The notes beneath the pieces were generated by a model. The model saw only the letters and a list, made by a program, of their open reading frames with translations. It had not been told where the DNA came from and did no database searches. Position numbers and translations under genes: made by a program. DNA of 64,000 nucleotides from assembly GCA_944548615.1 (NCBI GenBank), contig OX155957.1, positions 23,229,413 through 23,293,412 of the forward strand, read 5' to 3'. Positions within the stretch are counted from its first letter, which is position 1. Each line of letters begins with the position of its first letter. Source of the stretch: Micropterix aruncella (lineage: Eukaryota; Arthropoda; Insecta; Lepidoptera; Micropterigidae). Below are positions 20,992 to 31,754 of this stretch, piece after piece.

Positions 20992-22710
20992 ATGGTTCGA
21001 AATTATCAGAGGAAGACGAATAAAGCCAGTTGGAGCAAGGAATGTATGACAGAGGCTTGTGCTCAAGTGGCCAACGGCAGAAGTGTCAAAAGTGTGGCGA
21101 AGACTTTTAACATTCCGAGGAGTTCTCTTCGAAACCAATTAAAAAAAGGAATTCCACAAGGCCCCAATATGGGTAAACCAACAGTGTTCAGCGCTGGACA
21201 AGAAGAAGAACTAAAGGCTCATGTCCTAATTTTGGCAAAATTATATTTTGGTGTGACAACAACTCAAATAAGGCAAATTGCTTATGAATTTGCTGAAATT
21301 AATAACATCAAAAATAAGTTCAACAAAACTACCAAACTCGCCGGTGAGGGTTGGCTCTCTGGCTTCTTGAAACGCTGTGGTGACATTTCACTTAGAAAGC
21401 CAGAGCACACAAGCCTCAGTAGAATACTGGGATTTAACAAGCTTGACGTGTCAAAATTTTACAGCAACCTCGAAGAAGTATATGGTAAATACAAGTTTCC
21501 GGCATCTCGAATATTCAACTGTGACGAGACAGGTGTTAATACAGTTGGGAGTGCAGTAAAAGTACTGGCCAAAAAAGGTCAGAAGCAAGTTGGTCTTATT
21601 TCCAGCGCTGAGCGAGGAACAAATACCACGGTGGTTTGCTGCTTCAGTGCTGCAGGGTTATACGTTCCGCCTATGTTCATCTTTAAGCGTCAAAGAATGA
21701 CACCTCTGCTGGAGAAGGATGGGCCTCCAGATGCCATCTACACTTGCTCTAAGTCTGGCTGGATAACCGAAGATTTGTTTGTAAAATGGCTCGAACACTT
21801 CCATAAGACTGTTAAATGTTCAACACAGGAACCAGTTTTGTTGGTACTTGACAATCACTCGAGTCATGTATCCCTATCAGCTTACAATTTCTGTAGAGCT
21901 AATGGAATTGTCATGGTATCACTCCCACCGCACACCTCCCATCGCACCCAGCCCCTGGACGTTGTATTTTTTGGACCTCTGAAGAAGGCAATTAATCGAG
22001 AGATAGACCTTCATCTAAAGACAAAGCAGTATGAGAGAGTCGTACAATATGACATTGCTTCTATCTTTTGTTCTGCCTATAGAAGAGTGTCTTCCGTAGA
22101 CAAAGCTCTAAAAGGGTTCCAGTGTACTGGTATTTTTCCATTGAATCCATACGTTTTTGATGAGACCGAATTTACACCTCCTGCTGAAGATTTAGACGTT
22201 GTTTCCGAGCGATCAGATCAGGATGTTATCGTTGAACCATCTAATCAGGAAGTTGTCGCCGGGCCTTCAAATTGGAACAAGTCACCCCATACCACAGTGG
22301 CTGAAATAACACCTATTCCAAGGAGGATCAAGAAGATTACAAAACATCTCCGAAAGAAAGGCTCATCCCAAATACTAACGTCAACACCTCTCAAAGACGA
22401 GCTTATTGAGAAAAGTTTGAAAAAAGAAAAGAAAGCTAACAAGAAAGTAGAGAAACAGAAGTTATTGAGAGTTAAGAAGAAAGTATTTAGTAGCTCCTCA
22501 TCAGACACCTCAACTGAAATCGTATTCGACGATGAAGGTTTAAAAGATCAGGAGAGTTCCGATGATGAAATTTGCCTTGTATGTGGCGAATATGGGAAAA
22601 GTCGTGAAATTTGGTTCAGGTGCACAATTTGTGGAAAGTGGGCGCACAAGGACTGCAGTGGCGCTGAAAAGGCAAAATGTTATATTTGCGATTTTTGTAA
22701 TGTTCTTTAA
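20992..22710 (+). CDS. pogo/Tigger-type DDE transposase with C-terminal PHD-like finger
   Basis: 572 aa, starting at an ATG, uninterrupted. Residues ~15-55 form a psq-like helix-turn-helix (SVKSVAKTFNIPRSSLRNQL) and ~65-135 a CENP-B-like DNA-binding region (EGWLSGFLKR). The DDE nuclease follows with FNCDETG (D178), LLVLDNHSSH (D287) and TQPLD (D323), giving a DDD triad as in pogo/Tigger/jerky proteins. A Lys- and Ser-rich linker (~430-520) leads to a cysteine-rich end (~527-572: CLVCGEYG, CTICGKWAHKDC, CYICDFC) that resembles a PHD finger. Such a finger is unusual for classical pogo but occurs in some insect relatives. The product would cut the element at its ends and reinsert it at TA. Without the flanking inverted repeats a domesticated gene would be the alternative; the intact termini speak for a transposon. 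Confidence 0.93.
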   Translation: MVRNYQRKTNKASWSKECMTEACAQVANGRSVKSVAKTFNIPRSSLRNQLKKGIPQGPNMGKPTVFSAGQEEELKAHVLILAKLYFGVTTTQIRQIAYEFAEINNIKNKFNKTTKLAGEGWLSGFLKRCGDISLRKPEHTSLSRILGFNKLDVSKFYSNLEEVYGKYKFPASRIFNCDETGVNTVGSAVKVLAKKGQKQVGLISSAERGTNTTVVCCFSAAGLYVPPMFIFKRQRMTPLLEKDGPPDAIYTCSKSGWITEDLFVKWLEHFHKTVKCSTQEPVLLVLDNHSSHVSLSAYNFCRANGIVMVSLPPHTSHRTQPLDVVFFGPLKKAINREIDLHLKTKQYERVVQYDIASIFCSAYRRVSSVDKALKGFQCTGIFPLNPYVFDETEFTPPAEDLDVVSERSDQDVIVEPSNQEVVAGPSNWNKSPHTTVAEITPIPRRIKKITKHLRKKGSSQILTSTPLKDELIEKSLKKEKKANKKVEKQKLLRVKKKVFSSSSSDTSTEIVFDDEGLKDQESSDDEICLVCGEYGKSREIWFRCTICGKWAHKDCSGAEKAKCYICDFCNVL

Positions 22711-22737
22711 TTAAACAAACTTTATTTCTTTGATTAA

Positions 22738-23071
22738 CCCCTCGCGGCCCGCGGTTTGAATTTTAATGTGTGCCTTACGGCCCGTAAGAAATTCGTGAGT
22801 CTCAAAAAAAAGATGGCGTTTCAGAAAAAAAACGATTACTCCGAAACTGTCACACCGATCGTCTAAAAAAGACCTGTTTTATGTTCCTATTGAAATTTGC
22901 TATTAGATATTTGTAACGTCGTTATGTAAAGCAATAAAGATTATTCATAATTATTAGTCAAAGTTGTACTAACATAATTAGCGGTCGGCCTCGCCTGGCC
23001 ATTTCGGGCCGTCTGGGGTTCGACGGTAAATATCAATTCTGGACGTTTCGGGCCGTCTGGTACGCGAGGGG
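22738..23071. mobile_element. 334-bp piggyBac-type MITE nested in the pogo-like element
   Basis: Flanked by TTAA at 22734-22737 and 23072-23075. Ends are CCCCTCGCGGCCCG and, inverted, CCCCTCGCGTACCAGACGGC. GGCCGTCTGG occurs twice inside the right part. Non-coding. It inserted ~25 bases after the transposase stop codon. Confidence 0.8.
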
Positions 23072-23365
23072 TTAAACTTGTATTTATAATTATTTGGGGT
23101 AACCAGGCCAGGGGTGGCGTCATTACCCCATACCATGGGGTAATGAGGCCATTTGCAGTGTTCATAGTTTTTAGCTGTTAAGTATCAACACTATGAAAAC
23201 TTCCCCTTATGAGGTATTCAGGGTGATAGTCAACATATTGAAATTTAATTTTGTCTAGGAGCGATATCAAAATTCCTTAAAACTAACAATATTTTTCTCG
23301 ATTTCCCTTAAGGTGGCCCCATAGCCCCATAGACCATCCTTCTTCCCATAAGGTGGTCTCCCCTA

Positions 23366-23640
23366 CAATGTGTAAAATTTCAAAAAGTCAAAAAAGTCGA
23401 AAAGTTAAAAAAGTCAACAAAGTCAAAACAAGTAAAAAAAAGTCAAAAAAAGTCAAAAAAGTCGAAAAAGTAAAAAAAACATTTAATCACCCAACGAAAC
23501 TCAAACCGCAGATGATTCGGCCATATTATAGATTTCAATGAATTGGATTTGGAAGGTTGATTAGGATTAATAAACGCTTACGAAGAGTTACAATCAAATC
23601 AATTTTAGGTGTTACGAAGTTCACCGGGTCATTAGTATAG
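23366..23640 (+). repeat. A-rich AAAAAGTC array and right part of split repeat K
   Basis: 23379-23480 consists of imperfect AAAAAAGTC units. It then runs to GAAGTTCACCGGGTCATTAG, the probable end of the repeat that begins at 20296. The 62-codon lysine-rich frame here is a by-product. Confidence 0.6.
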
Positions 23641-23644
23641 AATA

Positions 23645-24059
23645 AAATATAATAATAATAATATACTAGTTATAATCCCTGTTAGCAGACATTTCTTGTC
23701 AGAGAACTAATAATTGAAATATAAGAAAACTCAATTTCCACCAAGGTAGTAGAGGTGATTTTTTTTTTTTTTATACAACTAAAATATGCCTTAATATAAA
23801 CGTCACTCTCAGGCTTATTGGCTGGTGGATCTAGGGCTAATACAAATGGAACCATTTTCCTTTGTGAAACACCGTGTCCCAAGTTATGTTCAAGACGTTG
23901 AAAATCTACCTTATGTCAGCAATTTAAAGCAATTTCTACTAAGGCACAACCTATCATTAAATAATTATTCGTATTGTTTCCTCGCACGTCTCGGCGTTAA
24001 TAATTAAAATGTATGGCGGAATTTAATTATTATTAGTGAAGCTTGTATACGAGATATTT
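23645..24059. other. Unassigned AT-rich sequence
   Basis: No gene or repeat recognised. Confidence 0.4.
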
Positions 24060-24345
24060 TAACTACGATTTACAGTGTGGTTTCGGCTTAACATGGCATC
24101 TTTGTACCAAATTGTAAGTATCTATGTTCAATATTTCGAGATTGATATATCAGTAGTGCGGCACCCTAGTGAAAGGATTTCAACCACAATCTTTTCAGCT
24201 TTGTCGTCACAATCTTTTCAAATTTTAGCTCAATCGGATTAAGCGTTCGGGCGACATAGTGGAGGAATACATGCACATACAGTCAGACACACAGAGAGAC
24301 TTTAATTTGGAAATGGTTTTAATCGCCTCATGGGGCTCAAAATTA
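24060..24345 (+). repeat. Interspersed repeat family G, uninterrupted copy 2
   Basis: TTTCGGCTTAACATGGCATC, GGATTTCAACCACAATCTTTT, TTAGCTCAATCGGATTAAGC and GGCGACATAGTGGAGGAATA match the copies at 7930 and 49160. A 30-base part around CAATCTTTTCA is duplicated here. Confidence 0.75.
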
Positions 24346-25285
24346 ATATTTCCGTGAACTTAAGCGTTCACGATAGTTTCCCTCCTGGTCGGTTGGTGTG
24401 CCGAAAAAGTAAAGCTTTAGGGCTTATATAATAAGAAACTTCTATAATAAAATACAACTAACTTATCACTTTCACGAAAAAAATGATTTATCTATTGCAG
24501 GGCGCAAATAATTATTCCTGTCAAGATAACGCGCGGTTGCGGAAACTTGAGAAATATGCCGCATCGCTAAAGCCGCGGAACAAAAACGTTATTGTACAAT
24601 AATTGCGTTTTCGCAGTGATTAATAACTCCCAAATAAAGTTGAGTGGACCATTAATTTTTCCCGTTGTTTTCGCGCAAGGGCAGGCGGCGCGGCGCCCGG
24701 CGCTGGGCGGATGGGCATAGATAAATCAGACCGCTGTATGTAAATGATCAGATGTGACACACGTGAACGAGATAGAAAACGTGCGTATTTAGAGTAGGAG
24801 AAGAGAGAAGGGAGGAGAGGAGTAGTGGAGAAGCAGAGGGAAAGGTCGATTTGAAATTATAAATAATTTGTACAAAATTTGAAGTCAATGTCATTAAATC
24901 GTCGCTATAAATAAATATCGATGCCCCAGTTTCAAAGGGTTACAAATCTAAAATCAGCGGTTTTGAGTTAAATTTGCAGGGATATATAAAAACATCTACT
25001 TTGAGTAAAAACATCGACATCATGATTCCCTATTAAAATAATAATAAATAATAATAGGGAGTTGTCTAAAGTGTTTATTGTATATTATTTTATTTATACA
25101 GGGTGAGATTTTCATTGTCGACACCCCTAAAGTGTGTCAGTAACGAAGAAAATCAATTTTAAAATATTTTTTTTTTAAAACATATTTTCGGAATACGAAA
25201 AACATTTTTATTTTTTCGAATAGTTTGAGAAGCATTAAAAAAATCACTGGTTTGACAATGTGTGATTTTGTCAACGATGGATCTA
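24346..25285. other. Unassigned sequence including a GC-rich island
   Basis: 24520-24780 is GC-richer and looks single-copy in this window (GGCGGCGCGGCGCCCGGCGC). It shares GACCGCTGTATG with the island at 38680. No ORF is supported; a regulatory or untranslated role is possible but unproven. 25098 onward (TACAGGGTG) looks like the start of another repeat. Confidence 0.4.
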
Positions 25286-25675
25286 GTGGTAGGTAAATTT
25301 AATATTTCTAGTTAGTTCACAATTATAACATTTCGCAATTGTCGCGAAGAAAAACGAGTGATGGCGATGTAATTTAAAAAATATATAAAAAGATAAACAG
25401 ATCGTTTAAGGACATTTAACGCTAACTAATGGGTGGTTTCTAAAACAAATATATGAAATCTACGGGTAAAATACCAACATTTATCCTAATGAATATTCCG
25501 AACGGCATAAATATTGAAAATAAAAGAGAGCTGAAAATATACCTAGAGGTTGAGAAAACTCAATTATTTAGGGAACAAATGAATAAAGAAAAACATCACA
25601 GACGGCCATTTAGTGGTAGGTAAAATTACTATTTGTAGTTCACAATATAACAATTCACAAAAGTCGGAGGCATAC
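25286..25675 (+). repeat. Two diverged ~60-bp direct repeats
   Basis: AGTGGTAGGTAAA..TTTAATATTT..GTAGTTCACAAT..AACA at 25288-25345 recurs at 25612-25665. No terminal structure; nature unknown. Confidence 0.45.
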
Positions 25676-26780
25676 ACGAGTTCATATTTATATTGTAAAT
25701 ATTACTTTTTAATTGTAACAATAGAAAACATGATTTTCTCGAAAATAGACTTAAAAGGACTTAGCCTTGTTTTTTATCGATAATTCATTTATTTGATATC
25801 CAACATCCAAAAAAAAAACAATACGTAAAGTTAAATAGAATACAACTAAGTAATTAAGTAAGTAACAAAATTAAGAAACAATTTATTTATTTATTTTATT
25901 TTTTACATTTTACATATACATATTATCTAAGATTATAAAAGGAAAAATGATAACTTCTCATTAAATAAAATAACAAATTGATTCATTTTGATTTCATGAA
26001 TGATGAGGCACGTGACACATCTAACTTAGCTTACGCCTGTGCCTTAATGTGCAATTTACTTATTTAAGATTGAGAGCTGACATTAGAAGTTTAGTACTAG
26101 AGAGTAGAGATTAAATATTAAGTAGAGTATTTCAAAAAATATACTATATATTTGCAACATTTAGGACTAAACTAATAATTATTATATTAAAATAATAATG
26201 ATATAACAAAAGATTACATTTCATAGATATTATATTTTGTAAAAATTAAACCACAATTGAGAGTTCTTTCTCCATTTTAGAGCGCCCCAACTCTAATAAC
26301 CATGTATTAATTACAATACACAAATTAACTATGCCAACATTTCACCAACTCAAAATTAGAAGAAAATTCTATCGAAAGGGAGACTTTGGGTTAGTGCAAA
26401 ACAAATGGTTCTAATGTAATTTTTTTATGCCTTGTTCTTTAGCAGTTTGAAAGAGCTAAGTAGAGCACAAATTAGTCAAAATAATAATAATAACCAAATC
26501 AAATCGGCTTTCAGAATCGTCTCTGATGTATTATGGATACAGATCAGTCATAATCTGTGGTGGGGCAGGGAAATGCTCCCAGCTTGCATTTCATTATTTA
26601 TTTTTCCATTTTAATGCAAAGCGAACGGAAGCGAGCGAAAATCTAATAATCAAATAAAGCTTCACCGCTGCTCTTTCATCAGCAGGGCTGTTTCGGGCAT
26701 GGGCTATCAGGACAATTGCGATTTAGGGTGATGCCGGATGTAGTTTGGATCTTTTAAGTCATGGTTTCAAGAAGCCTTGC
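25676..26780. other. AT-rich sequence, nothing recognised
   Basis: No gene; a T-rich run at 25880-25925 could be a decayed minus-strand LINE tail. Confidence 0.4.
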
Positions 26781-26784
26781 CTAT

Positions 26785-27060
26785 AAGCGGTTATAATACA
26801 AATTTTTTATTTCAAACTAAAAATATCGCTTGTAGCACCACAAGACTTTTCCGGCAAGTAGGCAAGGCCCCCGCCTCCACCCTGCGTTTATCTCGTACGA
26901 GATTTTGCATGCCGCTTTTGAAGGACATTGTTTCATTGCTACAAAAGTGTGAAAACTTATGCACACATTTAAGTTATTAAGAAATGCCACCATATCCAAA
27001 GAAGTATATATTTCGCATTGGCTCATAATTTCTATACCATAAGTAATCATAAATTCGAGC
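26785..27060 (-). repeat. Poly-C family I, copy 3 (without C run)
   Basis: Core CAAGACTTTTCCGGCAAGTAGGCAAGG matches the copies at 6424, 7363 and 48950; the C run has degenerated to CCCCCGCCTCCACCC. Confidence 0.6.
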
Positions 27061-27091
27061 TTAGCTTCTCTGCAAGCATGGTTATGTTAGG

Positions 27092-27352
27092 GCCCAAAAA
27101 GCACTATTAAGAGTAATCCAAAAAAGTCCCTTCCGGTATTCTTCTGAGAGCTTGTACAAGGAATCAGAAGTGTTAGACATTCGTTATATAAACACTACAG
27201 TAATCCTACTGTACTATCACAAGAGTAATCATATCTTTTCAATACATCATAAATGTAAACGAGCAATACATAGAAACCACTCAACCCCAAAATGAAGGAC
27301 AAATTTTGAACGCGAACCTGTTATTTCATTGCTTCTCGACTATTTAACAATA
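27092..27352 (+). pseudogene. LINE RT C-terminal relic of the LINE B type
   Basis: Reads AQKALLRVIQKSPFRYSSES and LYKESEVLDIRYINTTVILL, closely matching the C-terminal part of the LINE at 57060-59326 (QKLLLRVINRRPPRYDSN, FKESNVLDIRQLF). A TGA near 27293 interrupts it and the rest (EREPVISLLLDYLTI) ends at 27352. Both ends are missing. Confidence 0.8.
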
Positions 27353-27387
27353 TGAATAGTACTTTTCTGCAGTACTAAAATCTAGGA

Positions 27388-27912
27388 CTTCTGGCGCTCC
27401 TGGACGGTCTGCGCACCGTGCGGCGTAAGCCAATCGACTGTGCACTCTGACTAATAGTCGGGGGAGTCTGGAAGCAGTACTGTTTCCTATAGAGCGGGGG
27501 TGGTTGCGGACCTTACGGCAACTGCTATTGAAATGACCATCGGCTACCCGATCCTGGGTGAACAGCCGGGCAAAGGACGCTGTGGTCCGCGATAGATTCG
27601 GTAAACACCGTTTCACCGCTTCGTAAGGGAGAGGACTGCGCAAGCGACCTCGAACTCGTAACCAATCGAGAGACTGGAGTAATCTCGTCACAATTGGAAG
27701 TAAGGGCGTAAGTGTAGACCCGCCGGGTAACGCTCCTGGCTATCTCGCGGTTAAGGCGTTGGCCTCTTACGGGCTTGTGGCGTCGCTAGACGGTGGACTG
27801 TTTTGTCCTCAAGTCTTCTGCGCTCACTCCAGAGAGATAGAATGACTAATCGTTAAAACTTCCTGAGGTGACGGGATCGCCCGCTGTAGTCGACAACCCT
27901 AGTTGTAGAATT
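27388..27912 (-). repeat. GC-rich ~0.7 kb repeat family E, copy 1 (shortened)
   Basis: Contains GACGGTCTGCGCACCGTGCG, GAGGACTGCGCAAGCGACCT and CGCCCGCTGTAGTCGACA. Related copies are at 29031-29752, 37685-38362 and 46791-47455. Read on the minus strand all start TGTCGACTAC..GGGCGA. No protein coding. Confidence 0.75.
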
Positions 27913-28888
27913 GCACTATATTCACTAAATTTATTATTTAAATATTAGTTATTGTTGAGAACATTTCAAAATATGTTGACACTTAGAATTTAAATTTCGA
28001 ATTTTAAGTGTATTTCTTGTTTATTTAGATTTTCTTATGTTTTTCTTGAGTCATCTATCTGCTCCCCCACTATCTGCTCCTCTGAAGATTTTTTATGTAA
28101 CGCACCTCAAACACTATTTTTATCGGTCACGCTCTTGTTAGATACACTGTAAAAAAACTTAACTAAGTCACCTTTAGATAAATTAGATAAATTATCGAAC
28201 GCCCTTCGTTATTCATAGGCGTACATGTACAGACACCACCCGTGAATGTCAACTTGAATCAGACTTGCGGGTAGTAGTATAAACCAGCAATAGATTGAAA
28301 GATTTACAACGTTGGCCTCGACTTTGGCTGACTGCTTTGTCTCAGCGAACCTTAATACCGATTTACAAATGCTAACCGCATAGCTTAAATTGAATATTTT
28401 TTTCCCGTTTTGGAACAATCCATGATAAATTCATACTTTGAGATTTATACTATGTCTTTTGAATATGTACTCCGGTGACATTCCACGTGGTCATCCTTAG
28501 GTTGATAAGCGGTTATTATTTTTGTTTTTTAAGCGGTTATTCTTTATAGACCTCAAACCATCTAACGAATGTTGGCGATTATTATCACTATATCATAATG
28601 CATTTTTAACATGCAGGTACATGATCACGACACTCATGTGTGTACTTGGCCTTTAAACTCGTATTCACTATAGGTACCTACTTCACTTTGAACCCTTAGA
28701 AAGCTAGCCATGGGAATTAAACACTAACACTCGAAAAATTATTTGTATGGGGTATACAAATGAATAATAATTATTTAATGAATGACTATATCAAAGACTA
28801 CTTTCGATCGTAAATGTTTTTTTTCAGCCTTTTTACCCCTTATACGGTAATGGCCCACCTTATTGTATATTGACGATTATCTTACGGG
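27913..28888. other. Unassigned sequence
   Basis: No gene supported; the 69-codon minus frame at 28209-28418 has no recognisable features. Confidence 0.4.
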
Positions 28889-28891
28889 CGG

Positions 28892-28990
28892 CCGGCTTTT
28901 ATAACATCACGTGGTCGCACTTAGGCAGTCACCCATCCAAGTACTGACCACGCCCGACGCTGCTTAGTTTCGGTGATCTGATGGGAACCA
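28892..28990 (-). rRNA. 5S rRNA-derived relic (3' two thirds)
   Basis: On the minus strand GATCACCGAAACTAAGCAGC, GTCGGGCGTGGTCAGTACTT and GGATGGGTGACTGCC match the conserved middle of eukaryotic 5S rRNA, including the internal promoter box C. The first ~40 bases are missing and the 3' end diverges (CCACGTGATGTTATAAAAGC). It is therefore a pseudogene or the head of a 5S-derived SINE, not a functional 5S gene. It abuts a family E repeat copy. Confidence 0.85.
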
Positions 28991-29030
28991 GTGGGCCCTG
29001 TGGGAACCAGACGGGAACCAGTATCAGCTA

Positions 29031-29752
29031 TTGGGCCCTGTTGCAGTTTGGCCACTAAGACCCAGTTGTATAAGGTCGGTCAAACGCACGGGTCAACACC
29101 CATCTGGCGTCCTCCACGCAGAAGTGCGATCCCGAGTAGGACTCTGGCTTGCGGGTCAGTCTCCCCTAGGAGTCAACTTTCGGGCGCTCCTAGACGGTTT
29201 TCGAACCGCGCGGCGTCAGCCAATCGATTGCGCATTCCGACTAACAGCTGGGTGAGTCTGGAAACAGTAATGTTTCCTATAGAGCAGGAGTGTTTGTTAA
29301 CCTTACAGCAACTGCTCTTGAAACGACCATTCGGCCACCCTATCCCAGGTGAAGAGTCGGACAAAGAATGCCGTGGTCCCCGGTAGATTCGGTAGATACC
29401 GTATCACCGCTATACGTAAGGAAGAGGACTGCGCAAGCGACCTCGATCATGTAACCAATCAGGAGGTGGGATGTATCCTGAAGGTTAATTCCAGACGGAG
29501 ATATCCTTCCAAAACTGGAAGTTAGGGGGCGAGCTTGTCCCGCTGGATACCTTTCCAGGTGCCTCGCTGTAAGGCGTTGACCGCTAACTAGAATGTTGGC
29601 GGAGCTAGGCAGTAGATTTGTCTTGTCTCTAAGTCATTTGCGCTAATGCCCTTTCTGAAAGAACGATCACTTATAGTTGTACCAGCCTGGGGTAACGGTT
29701 TCGCCTGTTGTAGTCGACACCGTCCCACTGAGTATTTCAACGCGGCTACGGA
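29031..29752 (-). repeat. GC-rich repeat family E, copy 2 (longest)
   Basis: About 720 bases. The minus strand starts GTGTCGACTACAACAGGCGA and ends GTGGCCAAACTGCAACAGGG. The plus-strand open frames (28991-29386 and others) are not conserved between copies and show no protein-like pattern. Confidence 0.75.
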
Positions 29753-30894
29753 CGTTACTAGAATGTCTATTCATATATATAAATATTTCACATCTTTAAA
29801 AAACATTATATTGAAAGGTGTACACATTTGCCCAACTCTACTTTTATTCGTTGTATGAATGATTGTAGTATTCGTAAGCGTTCTCACGTCGTTTCGTTTT
29901 GACCCTCGGTTGTATTGTCTCCGGTGAAAATGGGTTGCGCCCAAGCACTTGACGCGCGGGTGTGCCGGTTGCTTTACGAGGGCCTCCAATTCAGATCGCG
30001 CGCATTTTTTATGCGTGAGACATGTCATTGACAGCACCCGAGAATGCCTCCAGCAGCGGCCTCCGACAGACTCCCCGGCAACGGCCCCGAAATACAGACT
30101 CTTAAAGGAGGGAGACAGTCAGTTACAGAGGGTAAGATTAACTGTCCTCGCTGGTGTGTAGTGCGGTTCAATTTATTGCCATTTCCCCAAAATTACGCAT
30201 CTCGTTTCTGCATGTGTGACAATAGTCTGTTATATACAAACGCGAATGCGAAAACGCAAATTATGATACCGAAATTCATGAATTGCGAAGAGTCAGTTTA
30301 GGACTGATATGTTGCACTTACCTGTCGATTGTTTACTAATATTTATAGTAACGGCTTGTGAAACATCGCTTGATATCGACGCCTCGAGCAAGGACCGGCC
30401 CATTGCCAGTAGCGGATTCCCAGGCAGCATCGGACCCTTAGAACGATCCGGCTCGAAGGACCGTTTTTATGACAATTCTACTAGATAATGCAGCCTTGTA
30501 ATAAGTAATAATTGAATCTCATTATCCTATTTCTTTATGAATTCATAAAGGTATTTTGCAGTGTTAGGAGTTATAATATATTATTAATATTTCATATCAT
30601 CTTATATTTTAATTACCATTAAATTTCAGTTTTTACTGTTTTTTATTTTATAATAAGGTTTGACTATATCACTCTATTTCTAAGCAACTATGGGTATCTA
30701 AATACTAGCTAATTGTGATGTTTTTTTATGATTTTGTTAAGGATAACAATTTTATATTTTAAATTTCAATTTTATATTCAATTTCCATCTGTAACAATTA
30801 ATAATAACTCTTAGTGTATACATTCTCTTAAGTTTTCTGTATTTTACATGACTTAGTATTTTGTATTAGTTCATAACTATATTTGCAACAATTT
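29753..30894. other. Unassigned, with a GC-richer island 29870-30131
   Basis: The island has two overlapping open frames. One starts at an ATG with good context near 29929 (MGCAQALDARVCRLLYEGLQ) and stops after ~33 codons. Another has an ATG at 30044 and a possible donor (GGTAAGA) near 30131. It looks single-copy here. It could be a host exon but nothing is recognised. 30135-30890 shows nothing. Confidence 0.3.
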
Positions 30895-31077
30895 AAATGC
30901 CCGCCTTAGAACAGGTTATTGCCTAGTAAGGCGACATTAGAATATGTTCACTGGTAACAGTTTCTGGCATAATTTGCTGGATTTACTGGATTTTACTGGA
31001 TTTCCGTCTATGACATTGTAATTGTATATATCTATGTACTAAATAATTGTAAATTACCAAAAAAAATAAATAAAGAG
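30895..31077 (+). mobile_element. LINE 3' UTR remnant with class 1 hairpin
   Basis: Perfect stem CGCCTTA (30902-30908) / TAAGGCG (30927-30933), loop GAACAGGTTATTGCCTAG. An AAAAAAAATAAATAAA tail at ~31055-31075 ends it. No coding remains. Confidence 0.75.
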
Positions 31078-31089
31078 AAAATACGCCAA

Positions 31090-31645
31090 AGACGAAATGT
31101 GCCAGTACGCCAAAGAAGAAATGTTCGTACACTTGCTCTCCTATATCGTGTACTCTCCCAATTAACACCATCCAATCTCCACGAGCTTTTTGAACCACTA
31201 AGTTACCAAGGTCTCGTACTTCGGTCAGCCTCTGACAGTTAACTAAAAATTCTGAGTCATAATAGTGATTTCTATTCCTATTCTCTCTCTGTCCATGGTG
31301 CAAGACTCTGGAACGATCTCGCAGCAAACATACGAAACTCGCCTTTTATACCATCGTTTAGGACTCACCTTAAGGATTACTACCTTTCTAAGAAGTAACC
31401 AGTACTTCTCTTTCTCTCCTCTTTCTTTCCCAATTTTCTCTCCTCGGGCAATAAAAGTTTTAAATTCTTCCACTTGTCTGTATGTTATGCAGACGGTCTG
31501 TATATTATGTAATAATCTTTATTTTCACAATGCGCGCATGTTCCACTGTGTTTAGGTTAGTTGTAAGACATTTCCATGTGGCAATAAGCTCGCCTTTTTG
31601 TTTAGTAATTAAGTGAAAATAAAGAGTTTATTATTATTATTATTA
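31090..31645 (+). pseudogene. LINE family C: RT C-terminal relic with 3' end
   Basis: Reads SYQGLVLRSAS, a stop, then YSLSVHGARLWNDLAANIRN and SPFIPSFRTHLKDYYLSKK to TAA at 31396-31398. The typical (S)VHGARLWN-LP motif near the end of many LINE ORF2 proteins is clear. The 3' UTR ends with a class 3 hairpin (ATTTCC-ATGT-GGCAAT, then AAGCTCGCC at 31569-31594) and (ATT)n at 31630-31648. Confidence 0.75.
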
Positions 31646-31754
31646 TTAAAATAAATAAACATTTTTAATAACAAGCATTTATTAAAATGTTCTAAAAAGA
31701 AGAAAATAAACTTTGAAGTAAATCAATTTTATCATTTTGTTACATTATACAATT

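Larger units (their letters stand above)
20537..23363 (+). mobile_element. Complete pogo/Tigger-like DNA transposon, 2827 bp
   Basis: Bounded by TA at 20535-20536 and 23364-23365. The ends are perfect inverted 9-mers, GGGGAGACC and GGTCTCCCC. Just inside, GGCTATGGGGCCACC at the left is mirrored by GGTGGCCCCATAGCCCC at the right. Further in, GGGG(C/T)AATGAGGCCA-type motifs recur on both sides (20560-20580, 20900-20940, 23091-23150) and are probable transposase binding sites (inference). TA duplication fits the Tc1/mariner-pogo superfamily. It contains one intact transposase gene and a later TTAA MITE, so it may be active or recently active. Confidence 0.9.

Noticed and set aside
28892..28990. 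Functional 5S rRNA gene
   Set aside because: The first ~40 bases are missing and the 3' end is diverged.
28991..29386. 131-codon plus frame and overlapping frames in family E
   Set aside because: The other copies do not keep these frames open.
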